DNA of 64,000 nt from Dorea sp. AF36-15AT. GTDB lineage: Bacteria; Bacillota; Clostridia; Lachnospirales; Lachnospiraceae. Positions 1 to 8,667 of this stretch are shown here, in pieces (the stretch's first letter is position 1; each line of letters begins with the position of its first letter). The position numbers were made by a program, and so were the translations under genes. The notes beneath the pieces are model-generated. The model saw nothing but the letters and a program-made list of their open reading frames with translations, had not been told where the DNA came from and made no database searches. The stretch spans positions 310,001 to 374,000 of the forward strand of contig NZ_QUDV01000001.1 of assembly GCF_003477705.1 (NCBI RefSeq), written 5' to 3'.

Positions 1-488
1 CAAAAAAGCAGTTGGGTGCGATTGGAGAAGTAGCAAGACAGGGAATGACAGATGTACGTCGTTCTGTACGTGCATTAAGACCGGATGCATTGGAGAAGTT
101 TGATTTGGAGAATGCATTAAGCAGAACGATTAACGATATGTGTACAGCGACTAATGCTGAAATTGAATATCAATGTGATACCCGGTTGGATTGTTTTACA
201 GAAGACGAAGAAGATATGATTTACAGGATTGTCCAGGAAAGCATTACAAATGCGATTCGGCATGGTCATGCTAATTATATCCGGGTGTTGATCGGACGCA
301 CAGGCGATACGTTGCAAATCAGCGTCAAAGATAACGGAATAGGATGTAAAGATATTAAGGAAGGATTTGGACTGCATCATATGAAAGAACGACTTGAGAT
401 GCTGGGTGGAAGCCTGAGATACAATGGGAAAGAAGGATTTGAGGTTGAAGCCTGTATTCCGATTCGCCGGGGAATGGAGGAAGTGTAA
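1..488 (+). CDS. Sensor histidine kinase, C-terminal part (cut by window start)
   Basis: The reading frame is already open at base 3, so the N-terminus and any sensor domain lie outside the window. What remains is the end of a dimerisation helix (GMTDVRRSVRALRP) and a HATPase_c ATP-binding domain: N-box ESITNAIRHGHA, G1-box VKDNGIG and a G2-like GFGLHHMKERLEMLGG. This is the NarL/DesK type (HisKA_3) kinase. The stop is directly followed by the ATG of a LuxR-type response regulator, its obvious partner. The signal sensed cannot be told from this fragment; the third gene of the operon, a sugar-type binding protein, suggests a nutrient. Confidence 0.9.
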   Translation, partial: KKQLGAIGEVARQGMTDVRRSVRALRPDALEKFDLENALSRTINDMCTATNAEIEYQCDTRLDCFTEDEEDMIYRIVQESITNAIRHGHANYIRVLIGRTGDTLQISVKDNGIGCKDIKEGFGLHHMKERLEMLGGSLRYNGKEGFEVEACIPIRRGMEEV

Positions 489-1166
489 ATGATCAGGATT
501 TTAATAGCGGATGACCAGGAATTAATCCGGCAGAGTCTGCAGATTGTTCTTGGATTAGAGCATGATTTTGAGGTGATTGGTACAGCAGGAAATGGGCGCG
601 AAGTAATACGCTTTGTGAAAAAGCAGAAACCAGATGTCATATTGATGGATATCAGAATGCCGGAAATGGACGGAGTAGTATGTACGAAAGCGCTCAAAGA
701 ACAATATCCGGAGATTAAAATTGTAATCCTGACTACGTTTGATGATGATGAATATGTGTTTAATGCATTGAAGTATGGAGCCAGTGGATATCTGTTAAAA
801 GGAGCGTCTACGCGGGAATTAGCGGAAGCAATCCGCAAAGTATATAACGGGACTGCAATGATTAACGGAGATATTGCATCAAAGGTAGTGAAACTGTTTT
901 CCAGAATGGCTCAGACGAATCTGACTATCCAGGTGGACAAGCAACAGACGGAAAGTTTGAAACCAATGGAAATGCAGATGGTTGCACTGATAGGAAGAGG
1001 AATGTCTAATAAAGAAATTGCTGCAAAACTCAGTTTGTCAGAAGGAACGGTAAGAAACAGTATCAGTGTGATTCTGAGCAAGTTGTCGCTGAGGGATCGC
1101 ACACAAGTTGCTATCTGGGCGGTTCAGACAGGTGTGGCAAATATGGAATATGGGGATGAGGTATAA
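489..1166 (+). CDS. LuxR/NarL-family response regulator
   Basis: 225 aa, the usual size for the family. The receiver domain (about 1-120) shows the acidic pair D8-D9, phospho-acceptor D54 in ILMDIRMPEMDG, and the conserved Lys near 105 in GYLLKG. A LuxR helix-turn-helix occupies about 160-215 (GMSNKEIAAKLSLSEGTVRN). The start abuts the kinase stop with no gap, and the stop overlaps the next gene by one base, so the three genes are translationally coupled. It is inferred to be phosphorylated by the upstream kinase and to regulate transport or sugar genes; the neighbouring PTS operon is a candidate target but nothing in the sequence proves this. Confidence 0.93.
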   Translation: MIRILIADDQELIRQSLQIVLGLEHDFEVIGTAGNGREVIRFVKKQKPDVILMDIRMPEMDGVVCTKALKEQYPEIKIVILTTFDDDEYVFNALKYGASGYLLKGASTRELAEAIRKVYNGTAMINGDIASKVVKLFSRMAQTNLTIQVDKQQTESLKPMEMQMVALIGRGMSNKEIAAKLSLSEGTVRNSISVILSKLSLRDRTQVAIWAVQTGVANMEYGDEV

Positions 1167-2509
1167 TGGATAAATTCAGTCGCAGAAAAAATGTGATCAT
1201 TGGAGTGCTGTGTGCCATTATACTCATATTCACTACAGTGATTCAGTCAGATATGTACAAAAGAACTGCCTGGGGTACGAAGCATGTGATTACAGTTGGT
1301 GCTTTTTCAGACAGCTATTGGGAAGTACAGAATGGATATTCCTACTATATTCTGAACGATGCAATTCAGCGGTTTGAAGAACAGTATCCTAATGTGAAGG
1401 TTAGATTTGAGAGTGGCATTATGAAAGAAGACTATTCGGAGTGGCTGGCAGAGAAAATGCTGTCAGGTGATACACCAGATGTGTTTTTTGTACTGCCAGA
1501 TGATTTTAACGGATTGGCAGAACTTGGTGCATTGAAAGATCTGTCGGATTTTACGGCTGATGATTCAACATTTGATGACGGACAGTTTTATGATTCTGCT
1601 TATGCCTATGGCCAGTTGGAAGGTGTGCAATTTGCACTTCCATATGAATGTGCACCGAAGTTGATGTTTGTCAATAAGTCGATACTGGATCGGGAAGATA
1701 TAGCTATGCCGGAAAAAGATTGGACCTGGAATGATTTTTATGAGATTTGTAGTAAGGTTACGAAAGACACGGATGGAGATGGAGAAATTGACCAGTTTGG
1801 AGAAGTTGGATATTCGTGGAGAGATGCTTTTACTTCCAACGGTGTAGAACTGTTCAATCAGGATGGAACACAATGTTATCTTGCCGGGGAGAATACCAAA
1901 AAAGCAGTTACATTTATGGACAGACTGGAAGAGTGCAGTGGCGGAGTCAATGTTGGAAGTCGAGATTTTGATAAAGGTAATGTGGCATTCCAGCCAATGT
2001 CATTTTCGGAGTATCGGGCATATAAGTCTTATCCTTTGAGTGTGAAAAAGTATTCTGGATTCGAATGGGAATGTATTCCTATGCCGTCGGGACCGAATGG
2101 GGATAATGTCTCTTCGTTAGATACACTTATGGTCGCTATGAACAGAAATACGAAAAATGCGAAGTATGCCTGGGAATTTATGAAAATTCTGACATATGAT
2201 AAAGCGATACAGTCTGAAATATTTAAATACTCGGAAGGGGCATCTGTATTAAAGTCAGTTACAGATTCTGACAAGGCACCACAGGAACTCGGACAGCACA
2301 TTGATGGATCGGGTATACTGGATCAGCAGATATTGAGCGACGCGATAGAAAATGCAGCAGTAGCACCTAGATTTCGAAATTATGATTACGCTGTGGCGGA
2401 AATTGATCGTGCAATTAATGAAATAATAGCAGGACAATCCAATATTGGTACGGAACTTATTATCTGGGATCGATCAATCAACAGAAAACTAAAGAACAGT
2501 GGCTGGTAA
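1166..2509 (+). CDS. Membrane-anchored extracellular solute-binding protein (sugar ABC type)
   Basis: 447 aa. An N-terminal hydrophobic segment (about 9-27, VIIGVLCAIILIFTTVI) without a lipobox Cys suggests an uncleaved anchor or non-lipoprotein signal. The rest matches family 1 solute-binding proteins: NDAIQRFEEQYPNVKV, GDTPDVFFVLPDDF, a DTDGDGEID calcium-loop-like stretch, and a C-terminal region with AKYAWEFMKILT. The start ATG overlaps the stop of the response regulator (TAATG). No permease or ATPase genes follow, so the protein may act as a sensing partner of the kinase rather than in transport. That role is inference, supported by the three-gene arrangement; the ligand is unknown. Confidence 0.85.
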   Translation: MDKFSRRKNVIIGVLCAIILIFTTVIQSDMYKRTAWGTKHVITVGAFSDSYWEVQNGYSYYILNDAIQRFEEQYPNVKVRFESGIMKEDYSEWLAEKMLSGDTPDVFFVLPDDFNGLAELGALKDLSDFTADDSTFDDGQFYDSAYAYGQLEGVQFALPYECAPKLMFVNKSILDREDIAMPEKDWTWNDFYEICSKVTKDTDGDGEIDQFGEVGYSWRDAFTSNGVELFNQDGTQCYLAGENTKKAVTFMDRLEECSGGVNVGSRDFDKGNVAFQPMSFSEYRAYKSYPLSVKKYSGFEWECIPMPSGPNGDNVSSLDTLMVAMNRNTKNAKYAWEFMKILTYDKAIQSEIFKYSEGASVLKSVTDSDKAPQELGQHIDGSGILDQQILSDAIENAAVAPRFRNYDYAVAEIDRAINEIIAGQSNIGTELIIWDRSINRKLKNSGW

Positions 2510-2554
2510 TTACAATTGTTTTCGGGAAAAGATGACAAATGTAACAGGAAAAGC

Positions 2555-2590
2555 ATGACACTTGTGAGATGAACAAGTGTCATTTTTTTT
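2555..2590 (+). terminator. Rho-independent terminator of the two-component operon
   Basis: A perfect 11-bp stem (ATGACACTTGT, loop GAGATGA, ACAAGTGTCAT) is followed by a run of eight T. It separates the kinase/regulator/binding-protein operon from the PTS operon. Confidence 0.9.
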
Positions 2591-2638
2591 ATATAGTTAT
2601 ACCAGAAACAAAAGGAAGAAAGAAATGAGGTGTTAAGG

Positions 2639-3067
2639 ATGAAGTACATAGTATTGGTTAGCCATGGAATGATGGCGCCAGGACTGCACAATGCATTATC
2701 AATGATTGTTGGAGAGAACAGAAAAGACATTCTTTCTACCAGTCTTGAGAATGGAATGGGGGCTGATGTTTATACGGAAAATGTTCGCAAATGTATATCC
2801 TGCATTACTCCGGAAGATGAAATTCTTTTGCTGGGAGATCTGATTGGTGGTTCTCCGCTTACCATTGCTTCTAATGTAATTGCAGAAGCAGGATTGCTGC
2901 CAAATACAGTAATCATTGGTGGGATGAATCTGCCATTGGCATTGAATGCTGCACTTATGAAAGATGCGGTTGATTTGAAAGATATGCCGGACATGATGAT
3001 GCCAGAGGCAAAAGACGGAATCGCAGAATTTAAAGTAGACGTTGTAGAAGAAGATGATGATATTTAA
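2639..3067 (+). CDS. PTS mannose-family EIIA component
   Basis: 142 aa from the ATG at 2639; a GTG nine bases upstream is in frame, but the GAGGTG ribosome site at 2628 fits the ATG better. N-terminal YIVLVSHGMMAPG carries the phosphorylated His9, and LLGDLIGGSPLTIASN is the typical EIIA-Man glycine-rich loop. It takes phosphate from HPr and passes it to EIIB. First gene of the IIA-IIB-IIC-IID operon, 14 bases before EIIB. IIA and IIB are separate proteins here rather than fused. The sugar is not decidable from sequence; mannose, fructose, sorbose and amino sugars are all handled by this family. Confidence 0.93.
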   Translation: MKYIVLVSHGMMAPGLHNALSMIVGENRKDILSTSLENGMGADVYTENVRKCISCITPEDEILLLGDLIGGSPLTIASNVIAEAGLLPNTVIIGGMNLPLALNAALMKDAVDLKDMPDMMMPEAKDGIAEFKVDVVEEDDDI

Positions 3068-3081
3068 GGAGGAAGAAGAAA

Positions 3082-3576
3082 ATGTCAGTTTCATTTATTC
3101 GTGTTGATGATCGTATGATCCATGGTCAGACTTGTACAAGATGGGCTTTGGAATATCCATGTGATGGATTAATTGCAGTTAATGATGCAGCAGCCAAGAA
3201 TCCGATTCTGAAGTCTGCATATAAGAGTGCAAGTGGCAAAAAGACATTTGTATGGACGTTAGAAGAATTTAAAGCAAAATGTGAAAAGGTATTACAGAGC
3301 AAAGACAACTATTTCCTGATTACTAAAAATCCGATTGATATGGAAACAATTCTTGTAAAACAGGGATTCAAACCAGGAGTTGACACAGTGATTATCGGAC
3401 CTTGCAATGACAGACCGGGAACCACAAAACTTGGAAACAATCAGTCTATTACACAGGAAGAGGCGCAGGCACTGGAAAATATTATGAATGCCGGATACAA
3501 TGTGGAATTTGCATTGATCAAGGAAGAGGCAATCGGAAACTGGACAAAATTCAGAGGTCAGTTCGGATTTAAATAA
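3082..3576 (+). CDS. PTS mannose/fructose/sorbose-family EIIB component
   Basis: 164 aa, the usual length. The N-terminus FIRVDDRMIHGQ holds the phosphorylated His14 of EIIB-Man/Sor, which receives phosphate from EIIA and hands it to the sugar bound by IIC-IID. An AAGGAGGAAGAAG ribosome site precedes the ATG. IIC follows after 14 bases. Cytoplasmic protein of the same transporter. Confidence 0.94.
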   Translation: MSVSFIRVDDRMIHGQTCTRWALEYPCDGLIAVNDAAAKNPILKSAYKSASGKKTFVWTLEEFKAKCEKVLQSKDNYFLITKNPIDMETILVKQGFKPGVDTVIIGPCNDRPGTTKLGNNQSITQEEAQALENIMNAGYNVEFALIKEEAIGNWTKFRGQFGFK

Positions 3577-3590
3577 GAGGAGGAAATGAG

Positions 3591-4430
3591 ATGCAGATTA
3601 GTTGGATTCAAGCTATCCTGCTGGGATTGTTTGCATGTTTGTCAAGCATGCCTGGTATGGGTGGATCATCAATTGGTAACTATACATTAGGTCGTCCGTT
3701 GATCGGTGGTCTGGTATGTGGAATTATCCTGGGAGATATTCCGACAGGTATTATGGTTGGCTGCGCAATGCAGGTTGTATATATCTCTCTGGTTACACCG
3801 GGTGGAACAGTATCTGCTGACGTGCGTGCAGTCAGCTACATTGGTATTCCGCTTGCAATGGTTGCATTAAACAGTTATGGATTAGATGCAGCTTCTACAG
3901 AAGGTGCTGCACTGGCAACATCTTTCGGAACCATGGTTGGTACTCTGGGAACAGTGCTTTTCTATGGAACAGCTACCATCAACTTGCTGTGGCAGCATAT
4001 GGGATGGAAAGCAGTAGAGAAGAGAGAGTATAAGAAATTATACCTTGTCGATATGGGACTTCCTTGGATTTCACATCTTGTTTGTTCATTCATCCCGACT
4101 ATGATTATGTGTAAAATGGGAGCGAACGTAGTTGAATTGATCAAGACAGCTCTTCCAATGGATGGAATTGCTATGAAGACACTGTTTACTGTAGGGGCAT
4201 TACTTCCTTGTGTCGGAATTGCTATCCTGCTGAAGCAGATTGTAAAGAATATAACAGATTTTGTCCCATTCCTGTTTGGATTCGTTTTAGCAGCATCTAT
4301 GGGAATTAATCTGGTATCAGCAACAGTTGTTGCTTCTATGTTTGCTATTCTTACATACAGATTGAAAATGGCAACAATTAACAAACCAGCTGTAGCAGAT
4401 GGTTTTGACGATGAAGAGGAGGATATCTAA
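3591..4430 (+). CDS. PTS mannose-family EIIC permease
   Basis: 279 aa, strongly hydrophobic, with repeated membrane helices (QAILLGLFACLSSM, PLIGGLVCGIILGDIPTGIMVGC, FVPFLFGFVLAASM). The LGDIPTGIMVGC stretch and MPGMGGSS near the N-terminus are typical of the EII-Sor/Man IIC family. It forms the sugar channel with EIID. The C-terminus is acidic (DGFDDEEEDI). Only two bases separate it from EIID, as expected for a coupled IIC-IID pair. Confidence 0.94.
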   Translation: MQISWIQAILLGLFACLSSMPGMGGSSIGNYTLGRPLIGGLVCGIILGDIPTGIMVGCAMQVVYISLVTPGGTVSADVRAVSYIGIPLAMVALNSYGLDAASTEGAALATSFGTMVGTLGTVLFYGTATINLLWQHMGWKAVEKREYKKLYLVDMGLPWISHLVCSFIPTMIMCKMGANVVELIKTALPMDGIAMKTLFTVGALLPCVGIAILLKQIVKNITDFVPFLFGFVLAASMGINLVSATVVASMFAILTYRLKMATINKPAVADGFDDEEEDI

Positions 4431-4432
4431 TC

Positions 4433-5266
4433 ATGGAAAAGAAATTATCGAAAAAAGCCTTATTAAAATCTTTCCATAATTGGTATTATGGACACCTGAC
4501 CTGTTTCTCTCAGGAGCATATGCAGACATTTGGTTACCTTTGCTCTATGCTTCCACTGGTAGAAGAACTGTATGATAATGAAGATGATAAAGCAACTGCT
4601 ATGAATACATATACAGCATTCTTTAACACCGAACCACAGCTTGGTTCTGTAGTTGTAGGTATCACTGCAGGTCTGGAAGAATCACGTGCAAATGGTGCAG
4701 AAGATGTAGATGAAGAGACAATCAATGGTCTTCGTGCCGGGCTTATGGGACCTATCGCAGGTATTGGTGACTCTCTGGTAGTAGGAACAGTTATTCCGAT
4801 CCTGCTTGGTATTGCCATGGGAATGTCAACAGGCGGATCACCACTTGGAGCAATTTTCTATATTATTGTCTGGAACTTATTTGCATACTTTGGAATGAGA
4901 TTCATGTATTTCAAAGGATATGAGCTTGGTGGAAAAGCAGTAGAATTTCTGATCGGAAAACAGGGTGAAGCATTAAGAGATGCAATTGGTACTCTGGGTG
5001 GTATCGTTATTGGTGCGGTATCCGCAACGTGGGTAAGTGTAACTACTTCTCTGCAGCTGTTAAATGATGCTGGTGAGCCATATCTTGTATTGCAGGATAA
5101 ACTGGATGCAGTATTTCCTGGTTTACTCACAGCTGCATTTATTATTTTGTGTTGGTTTTTGATGTCTAAGAAGAGACTTTCACCAATCAAGGTAATGCTG
5201 TTGCTTGTAGTAATCGCATTTGTTGGTGTATTAGTTGGATTCTTTGATCCAAATCTTGCATATTAA
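4433..5266 (+). CDS. PTS mannose-family EIID component
   Basis: 277 aa. The N-terminal half has the family hallmark NWYYGHLTCFSQEHMQTFGY and a long cytoplasmic part with GLRAGLMGPIAGIGDSLV. C-terminal helices follow (MLLLVVIAFVGVLVGFF). IID works with IIC in transmembrane transport and phosphorylation. Family and position are clear; the substrate is not. Confidence 0.94.
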   Translation: MEKKLSKKALLKSFHNWYYGHLTCFSQEHMQTFGYLCSMLPLVEELYDNEDDKATAMNTYTAFFNTEPQLGSVVVGITAGLEESRANGAEDVDEETINGLRAGLMGPIAGIGDSLVVGTVIPILLGIAMGMSTGGSPLGAIFYIIVWNLFAYFGMRFMYFKGYELGGKAVEFLIGKQGEALRDAIGTLGGIVIGAVSATWVSVTTSLQLLNDAGEPYLVLQDKLDAVFPGLLTAAFIILCWFLMSKKRLSPIKVMLLLVVIAFVGVLVGFFDPNLAY

Positions 5267-5281
5267 TTAGGAGGTAATATC

Positions 5282-5563
5282 ATGAATGCAGATGAAAGAA
5301 AGTACTTATCGCAGGAAGTGGAAATGCAGACACAGGCTCTTCGTAAAATCGCACTCTGGAAGAACTGTGCAATCGCTGTTTCTACAATAGGAATGGCACT
5401 GCTATATGCAGGAATTGCAGGTGCTGTTAATCAATCGCTTTTCTGCATTCTTGGTATTGTTATCATGGCTGTAGGACTGTTCTGCGGTCTGATTATTAAT
5501 CTTGGATTAAAAAACGGAAGAAGAAATGTAGAGAAAATGCTTGTTGTACTGAAAGGTGAATGA
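5282..5563 (+). CDS. Small two-helix membrane protein of the PTS operon, function unknown
   Basis: 93 aa. A charged N-terminus (MNADERKYLSQEVEMQTQAL) is followed by two hydrophobic helices (about 27-46 and 52-73) and a basic tail. A GGAGG ribosome site lies before the ATG. Its stop overlaps the start of the phosphatase gene (ATGA), so it is co-translated within the PTS operon. I do not recognise the family. The position directly after IID suggests an accessory or regulatory subunit of the transporter, but that is inference. Confidence 0.8.
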   Translation: MNADERKYLSQEVEMQTQALRKIALWKNCAIAVSTIGMALLYAGIAGAVNQSLFCILGIVIMAVGLFCGLIINLGLKNGRRNVEKMLVVLKGE

Positions 5564-6378
5564 AATTCATGAAATATAGTTTGATTTGTACAGACATTGA
5601 CGGAACTTTGCTGGATCAGAATAAAGTATTACTTCCTCAGGTAAAAGAAGCATTGAAAAAAGAAGCGGATAAAGGTGTGAAGATTGCATTGGTTTCCGGG
5701 CGGATGCCTGCAGGAGTAGAACTCATTGAGCAGGAATTAGGAATTTCATGCGTGAAAGTATGTCATGCAGGTAGCTATATTCTGCTTGGTGATCAGCGTA
5801 TTAGTAATAAATATCTGCCGGTAGAGACTCTTGAAAAGGTCTATAATACAATTGCAAAAGCACATGGTTTGCAATTATGGATTTTTTGTGAAGAAACCTG
5901 GTACGTAACTGGAATTGACAAGTTCATTGAAAAAGAGATTGTTGATATTAAACAGCAGCCAATTGTTGTTGATATAAAAGATCTTGTGGAACAGTGGAAA
6001 AAAGAAGGAAAAGGCCCGAACAAGATATTGCTTGCGGCTGATCCGGAAGAAATTCGTATCATGTATCAGGAAATTGAAAATTATAACTGGCCGGAAATTG
6101 ATTATGCATGTTCAGCAGATACATTTATTGAACTTTTGCCAAAAGGAATTAACAAAGGTGAAGCCGTCTGTGAGATATGTGATCGATTAGGTATTAAGTG
6201 CGAGGAAGTGGTGGCATTTGGAGATCATGAACTGGATATTCCATTGCTCGAGGCTGCGGGTATCGGTATTGCAATGGAAAATGCAATTCCGGAACTGAAA
6301 GAAAAAGCGGACTATGTGACAAAAACAAATAATGAAGGCGGAATCGCATATGCGCTGGAGAACTACCTTGCAAAATAA
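5560..6378 (+). CDS. HAD-superfamily Cof-type sugar phosphatase
   Basis: 272 aa, the standard Cof/YidA length. Motif I is TDIDGTLLD (nucleophile and acid Asp), motif II is VSGR, Lys of motif III lies in KGINKGEAV, and motif IV is VVAFGDHELDIPLLEAAG with GIAMENA after it. It is expected to remove phosphate from a sugar phosphate, which fits co-transcription with a PTS that delivers phosphorylated sugar. The start ATG overlaps the previous stop; a second ATG four codons in (5569) is an alternative. Last gene of the operon, followed by a strong hairpin. Confidence 0.9.
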   Translation: MKFMKYSLICTDIDGTLLDQNKVLLPQVKEALKKEADKGVKIALVSGRMPAGVELIEQELGISCVKVCHAGSYILLGDQRISNKYLPVETLEKVYNTIAKAHGLQLWIFCEETWYVTGIDKFIEKEIVDIKQQPIVVDIKDLVEQWKKEGKGPNKILLAADPEEIRIMYQEIENYNWPEIDYACSADTFIELLPKGINKGEAVCEICDRLGIKCEEVVAFGDHELDIPLLEAAGIGIAMENAIPELKEKADYVTKTNNEGGIAYALENYLAK

Positions 6379-6419
6379 AAAGATATTAAGAAACACTCTC
6401 CTAAATATAGTAACCCGAA

Positions 6420-6459
6420 AAAAGATGCTGTCCGGAATATGTTCCGGGCAGCATCTTTT
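6420..6459. terminator. Bidirectional terminator between convergent genes
   Basis: A 17-bp stem (left 6420-6436, loop ATATGT, right 6443-6459) with one G-T wobble carries A-rich and T-rich flanks on opposite sides. It can end transcription of the PTS operon on + and of the small gene at 6494-6781 on -. Confidence 0.88.
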
Positions 6460-6493
6460 CAGATTACTATATTATTCGTTTTTAATAAGTATC

Positions 6494-6781
6494 TTACTCG
6501 TTTTCTTCAGTATCCTCGGCATTTTCTTCCTCAGAAGGTGTTACAGTTTCCTCTGTTTTATCTTCTTTCGTTTTATCTTCTTCAGCTTCAGCCTTAGGAG
6601 CAGTGTTCAGCGGAACATATTCACGTTCAGAAGAATCGGAATCTTCGGTGGTAAAATCGTCATCGAATTCATCCAGAAAATCATCAGAGTTATCTTCCTT
6701 TTTAAGATAATAAGCTACTCCGGCAGCAACTGCACCACCAACAGCAGCAAGACCTAATGCACGTTTGAAAAATTTTGACAT
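6494..6781 (-). CDS. Small membrane protein with acidic tail, function unknown
   Basis: 95 aa on the - strand. The N-terminus MSKFFKRALGLAAVGGAVAAGVAYYLKK is a glycine/alanine-rich membrane helix, followed by about 65 residues dominated by Glu, Asp, Thr and Ser with no hydrophobic core. An AAGGAG ribosome site lies seven bases from the ATG. Composition and bidirectional terminator placement support a real gene. Similar glycine-rich helix plus acidic-tail proteins occur in Clostridia (from memory), but no function is known to me. Confidence 0.78.
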   Translation of the reverse strand: MSKFFKRALGLAAVGGAVAAGVAYYLKKEDNSDDFLDEFDDDFTTEDSDSSEREYVPLNTAPKAEAEEDKTKEDKTEETVTPSEEENAEDTEENE

Positions 6782-6920
6782 GGGTATGACTCCTTTCTAG
6801 TCTTTTCTGACATTTACGTCATATACAAATGTATTGTAATACTTTTTGACAGAAAAAGAAAGGCGTGCGATATAAAATTTTACTAAAATACCAGAGCTTT
6901 CCTGCTCTGGGAAAGATTTC

Positions 6921-6949
6921 TTGTGAAGCATATGGAAATGTGCTACACT
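6921..6949 (+). promoter_or_regulatory. Candidate promoter of cls
   Basis: TTGTGA (6921-6926), a 17-base spacer and TACACT (6944-6949) preceded by TGTGC lie about 50 bases before the cls start. A small CCAGAGC/GCTCTGG hairpin lies just upstream at 6891-6910. Confidence 0.5.
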
Positions 6950-7001
6950 GAGTATCAGATTTAAGGGATAGATATACATTTGTGAGGAGAATATTAGAAA
7001 T

Positions 7002-8561
7002 ATGGAGAAGAAGAAGCTGAGAAAAGTCCAAAGCGGTTTATTTCGAATTATATTCAGTCGTACCGGACTTGTGTTGGTTATGATTTTACTGCAGATTGGT
7101 CTTTTTGTGGTGTCCATGAGCAGACTGCAGCAGTATTCACAAGTGATCAATGGTTTCTTTCGCATACTAGGTATTATCGTGCTGATTTATATTATTAATT
7201 CAGAGGATAATCCTGCATTTAAGATGACCTGGATGCTGTGTGTCGTGGCATTTCCGGCAATCGGATCTTTGTTTTATGTATATGTGAAGAGCAAAGTTGG
7301 AACCAGATGGGTAAGAGGACGACTGCGGAATCTGAAGTTAGAAGAGCGCCCTTATATGCAGCAGGACAGGAGGGTACTGCAGGAACTGAAGGAAGAAGGT
7401 CCCGGCAAGGCGAATCTTGCGGCGTATCTTTCTAGTCAGATGCATTTTCCGGTATATAAGAATACAGAGATCACGTATTTCCCATTAGGAGAAGATAAGA
7501 TGCAGGCACTTTACCGGGAACTTGAGAAGGCGGAGCATTATATTTTTTTGGAGTATTTTATTGTAGCAGAAGGACATGTGTGGGATACGGTACTGGATAT
7601 TCTGAAGCGTAAAGCAGATGAAGGGGTAGAAGTTCGCTTTATGTATGATGGCATGTGTGCAATTTCAAATTTCCCATATTATTATTACAAAAAAATTCGC
7701 AAAATGGGCATCCAGTGCCGGGTGTCTAATCCGATCATCCCATTCCTGTCTACGGTGCAGAATAGCAGAGATCACCGTAAGATATGTGTAATTGACGGCA
7801 AGGTTGCGTTTACCGGCGGAGTCAACCTGGCAGATGAGTATGCCAATGAAATCACACGTTTTGGTCACTGGAAGGATACGGCGATCATGTTGAAGGGCGA
7901 TGCAGTACAGAGTTTCACTATGTTGTTTTTGGAAATGTGGGCAGTCAATCAGATGGAACCTGCGGACTGCCAGAACTATCTGACACCGAAGCATGTAGTG
8001 CCGGATCCACCGCATGGTTATGTGATTCCGTATGGAGATCATCCGTATGATAATGAAAATGTAGGCGAAGAAGTGTATTTCCATATTCTGAATCATTCCA
8101 AGAAGTATGTGCATATCATGACGCCGTATCTGATCCTGGATAGTGAGATGATTACAACGCTTACCAGAGCAGCGAAAAGCGGTATAGAGGTGATCATTAT
8201 TATGCCGCATATTCCGGATAAATGGTATGCTTTTGTACTGGCACATACTTATTATAAAGAATTGATTCAGGCGGGGGTAAGCATCTATGAATATACGCCG
8301 GGATTTGTACATGCCAAGGTGTTTGTATCTGATGATGATACTGCAACTGTAGGAACAATTAATCTGGATTACCGCAGCCTGTATCTGCATTTTGAATGTG
8401 GCACATATATCTATGATCATCCGGTCGTTGCGGATATTGAGCAGGATTTTCAGGAAACACTTAAAAAGTGTCAGAAAATCAGCCTGACAGAAGTGGAGAA
8501 CAGACCAGTTACATATAAGGTGATGGGGCAGATTTTACGATTAATTGCACCTTTGATGTAA
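7002..8561 (+). CDS. cls: Cardiolipin synthase (phospholipase D family)
   Basis: 519 aa, close to the family norm of about 480-520. Two N-terminal membrane helices (about 20-40 and 48-65) and a short third (MTWMLCVVAFPAIGSLFYVYV) are followed by two PLD/HKD catalytic motifs: DHRKICVIDGKVAFTGGVNL and HAKVFVSDDDTATVGTINLD. It joins two phosphatidylglycerols into cardiolipin and glycerol at the membrane. A GAGGAG ribosome site precedes the ATG. Monocistronic, flanked by its own promoter and by that of purA. Confidence 0.93.
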   Translation: MEKKKLRKVQSGLFRIIFSRTGLVLVMILLQIGLFVVSMSRLQQYSQVINGFFRILGIIVLIYIINSEDNPAFKMTWMLCVVAFPAIGSLFYVYVKSKVGTRWVRGRLRNLKLEERPYMQQDRRVLQELKEEGPGKANLAAYLSSQMHFPVYKNTEITYFPLGEDKMQALYRELEKAEHYIFLEYFIVAEGHVWDTVLDILKRKADEGVEVRFMYDGMCAISNFPYYYYKKIRKMGIQCRVSNPIIPFLSTVQNSRDHRKICVIDGKVAFTGGVNLADEYANEITRFGHWKDTAIMLKGDAVQSFTMLFLEMWAVNQMEPADCQNYLTPKHVVPDPPHGYVIPYGDHPYDNENVGEEVYFHILNHSKKYVHIMTPYLILDSEMITTLTRAAKSGIEVIIIMPHIPDKWYAFVLAHTYYKELIQAGVSIYEYTPGFVHAKVFVSDDDTATVGTINLDYRSLYLHFECGTYIYDHPVVADIEQDFQETLKKCQKISLTEVENRPVTYKVMGQILRLIAPLM

Positions 8562-8568
8562 ATAACAA

Positions 8569-8597
8569 TGTACAAAAAAATTATTTTATAGTATAAT
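8569..8597 (+). promoter_or_regulatory. Promoter of purA
   Basis: TGTACA (8569-8574), a 17-base spacer and a perfect TATAAT (8592-8597) lie about 70 bases before the purA start. No guanine riboswitch-like structure is visible in the leader. Confidence 0.65.
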
Positions 8598-8667
8598 ATC
8601 AGATGGCTGTTATAAGAATAGCTTCACAATAGTCATCAGCAAGATGAATAACACAGGAGGAATTGTT

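Noticed and set aside
6797..7165. 122-residue open frame on - between the small membrane protein and cls
   Set aside because: It covers both divergent promoter regions and the cls start, and lacks a ribosome site.
7665..8420. 251-residue open frame opposite cls
   Set aside because: Antisense to the conserved HKD-containing coding sequence; no ribosome site and no family resemblance.
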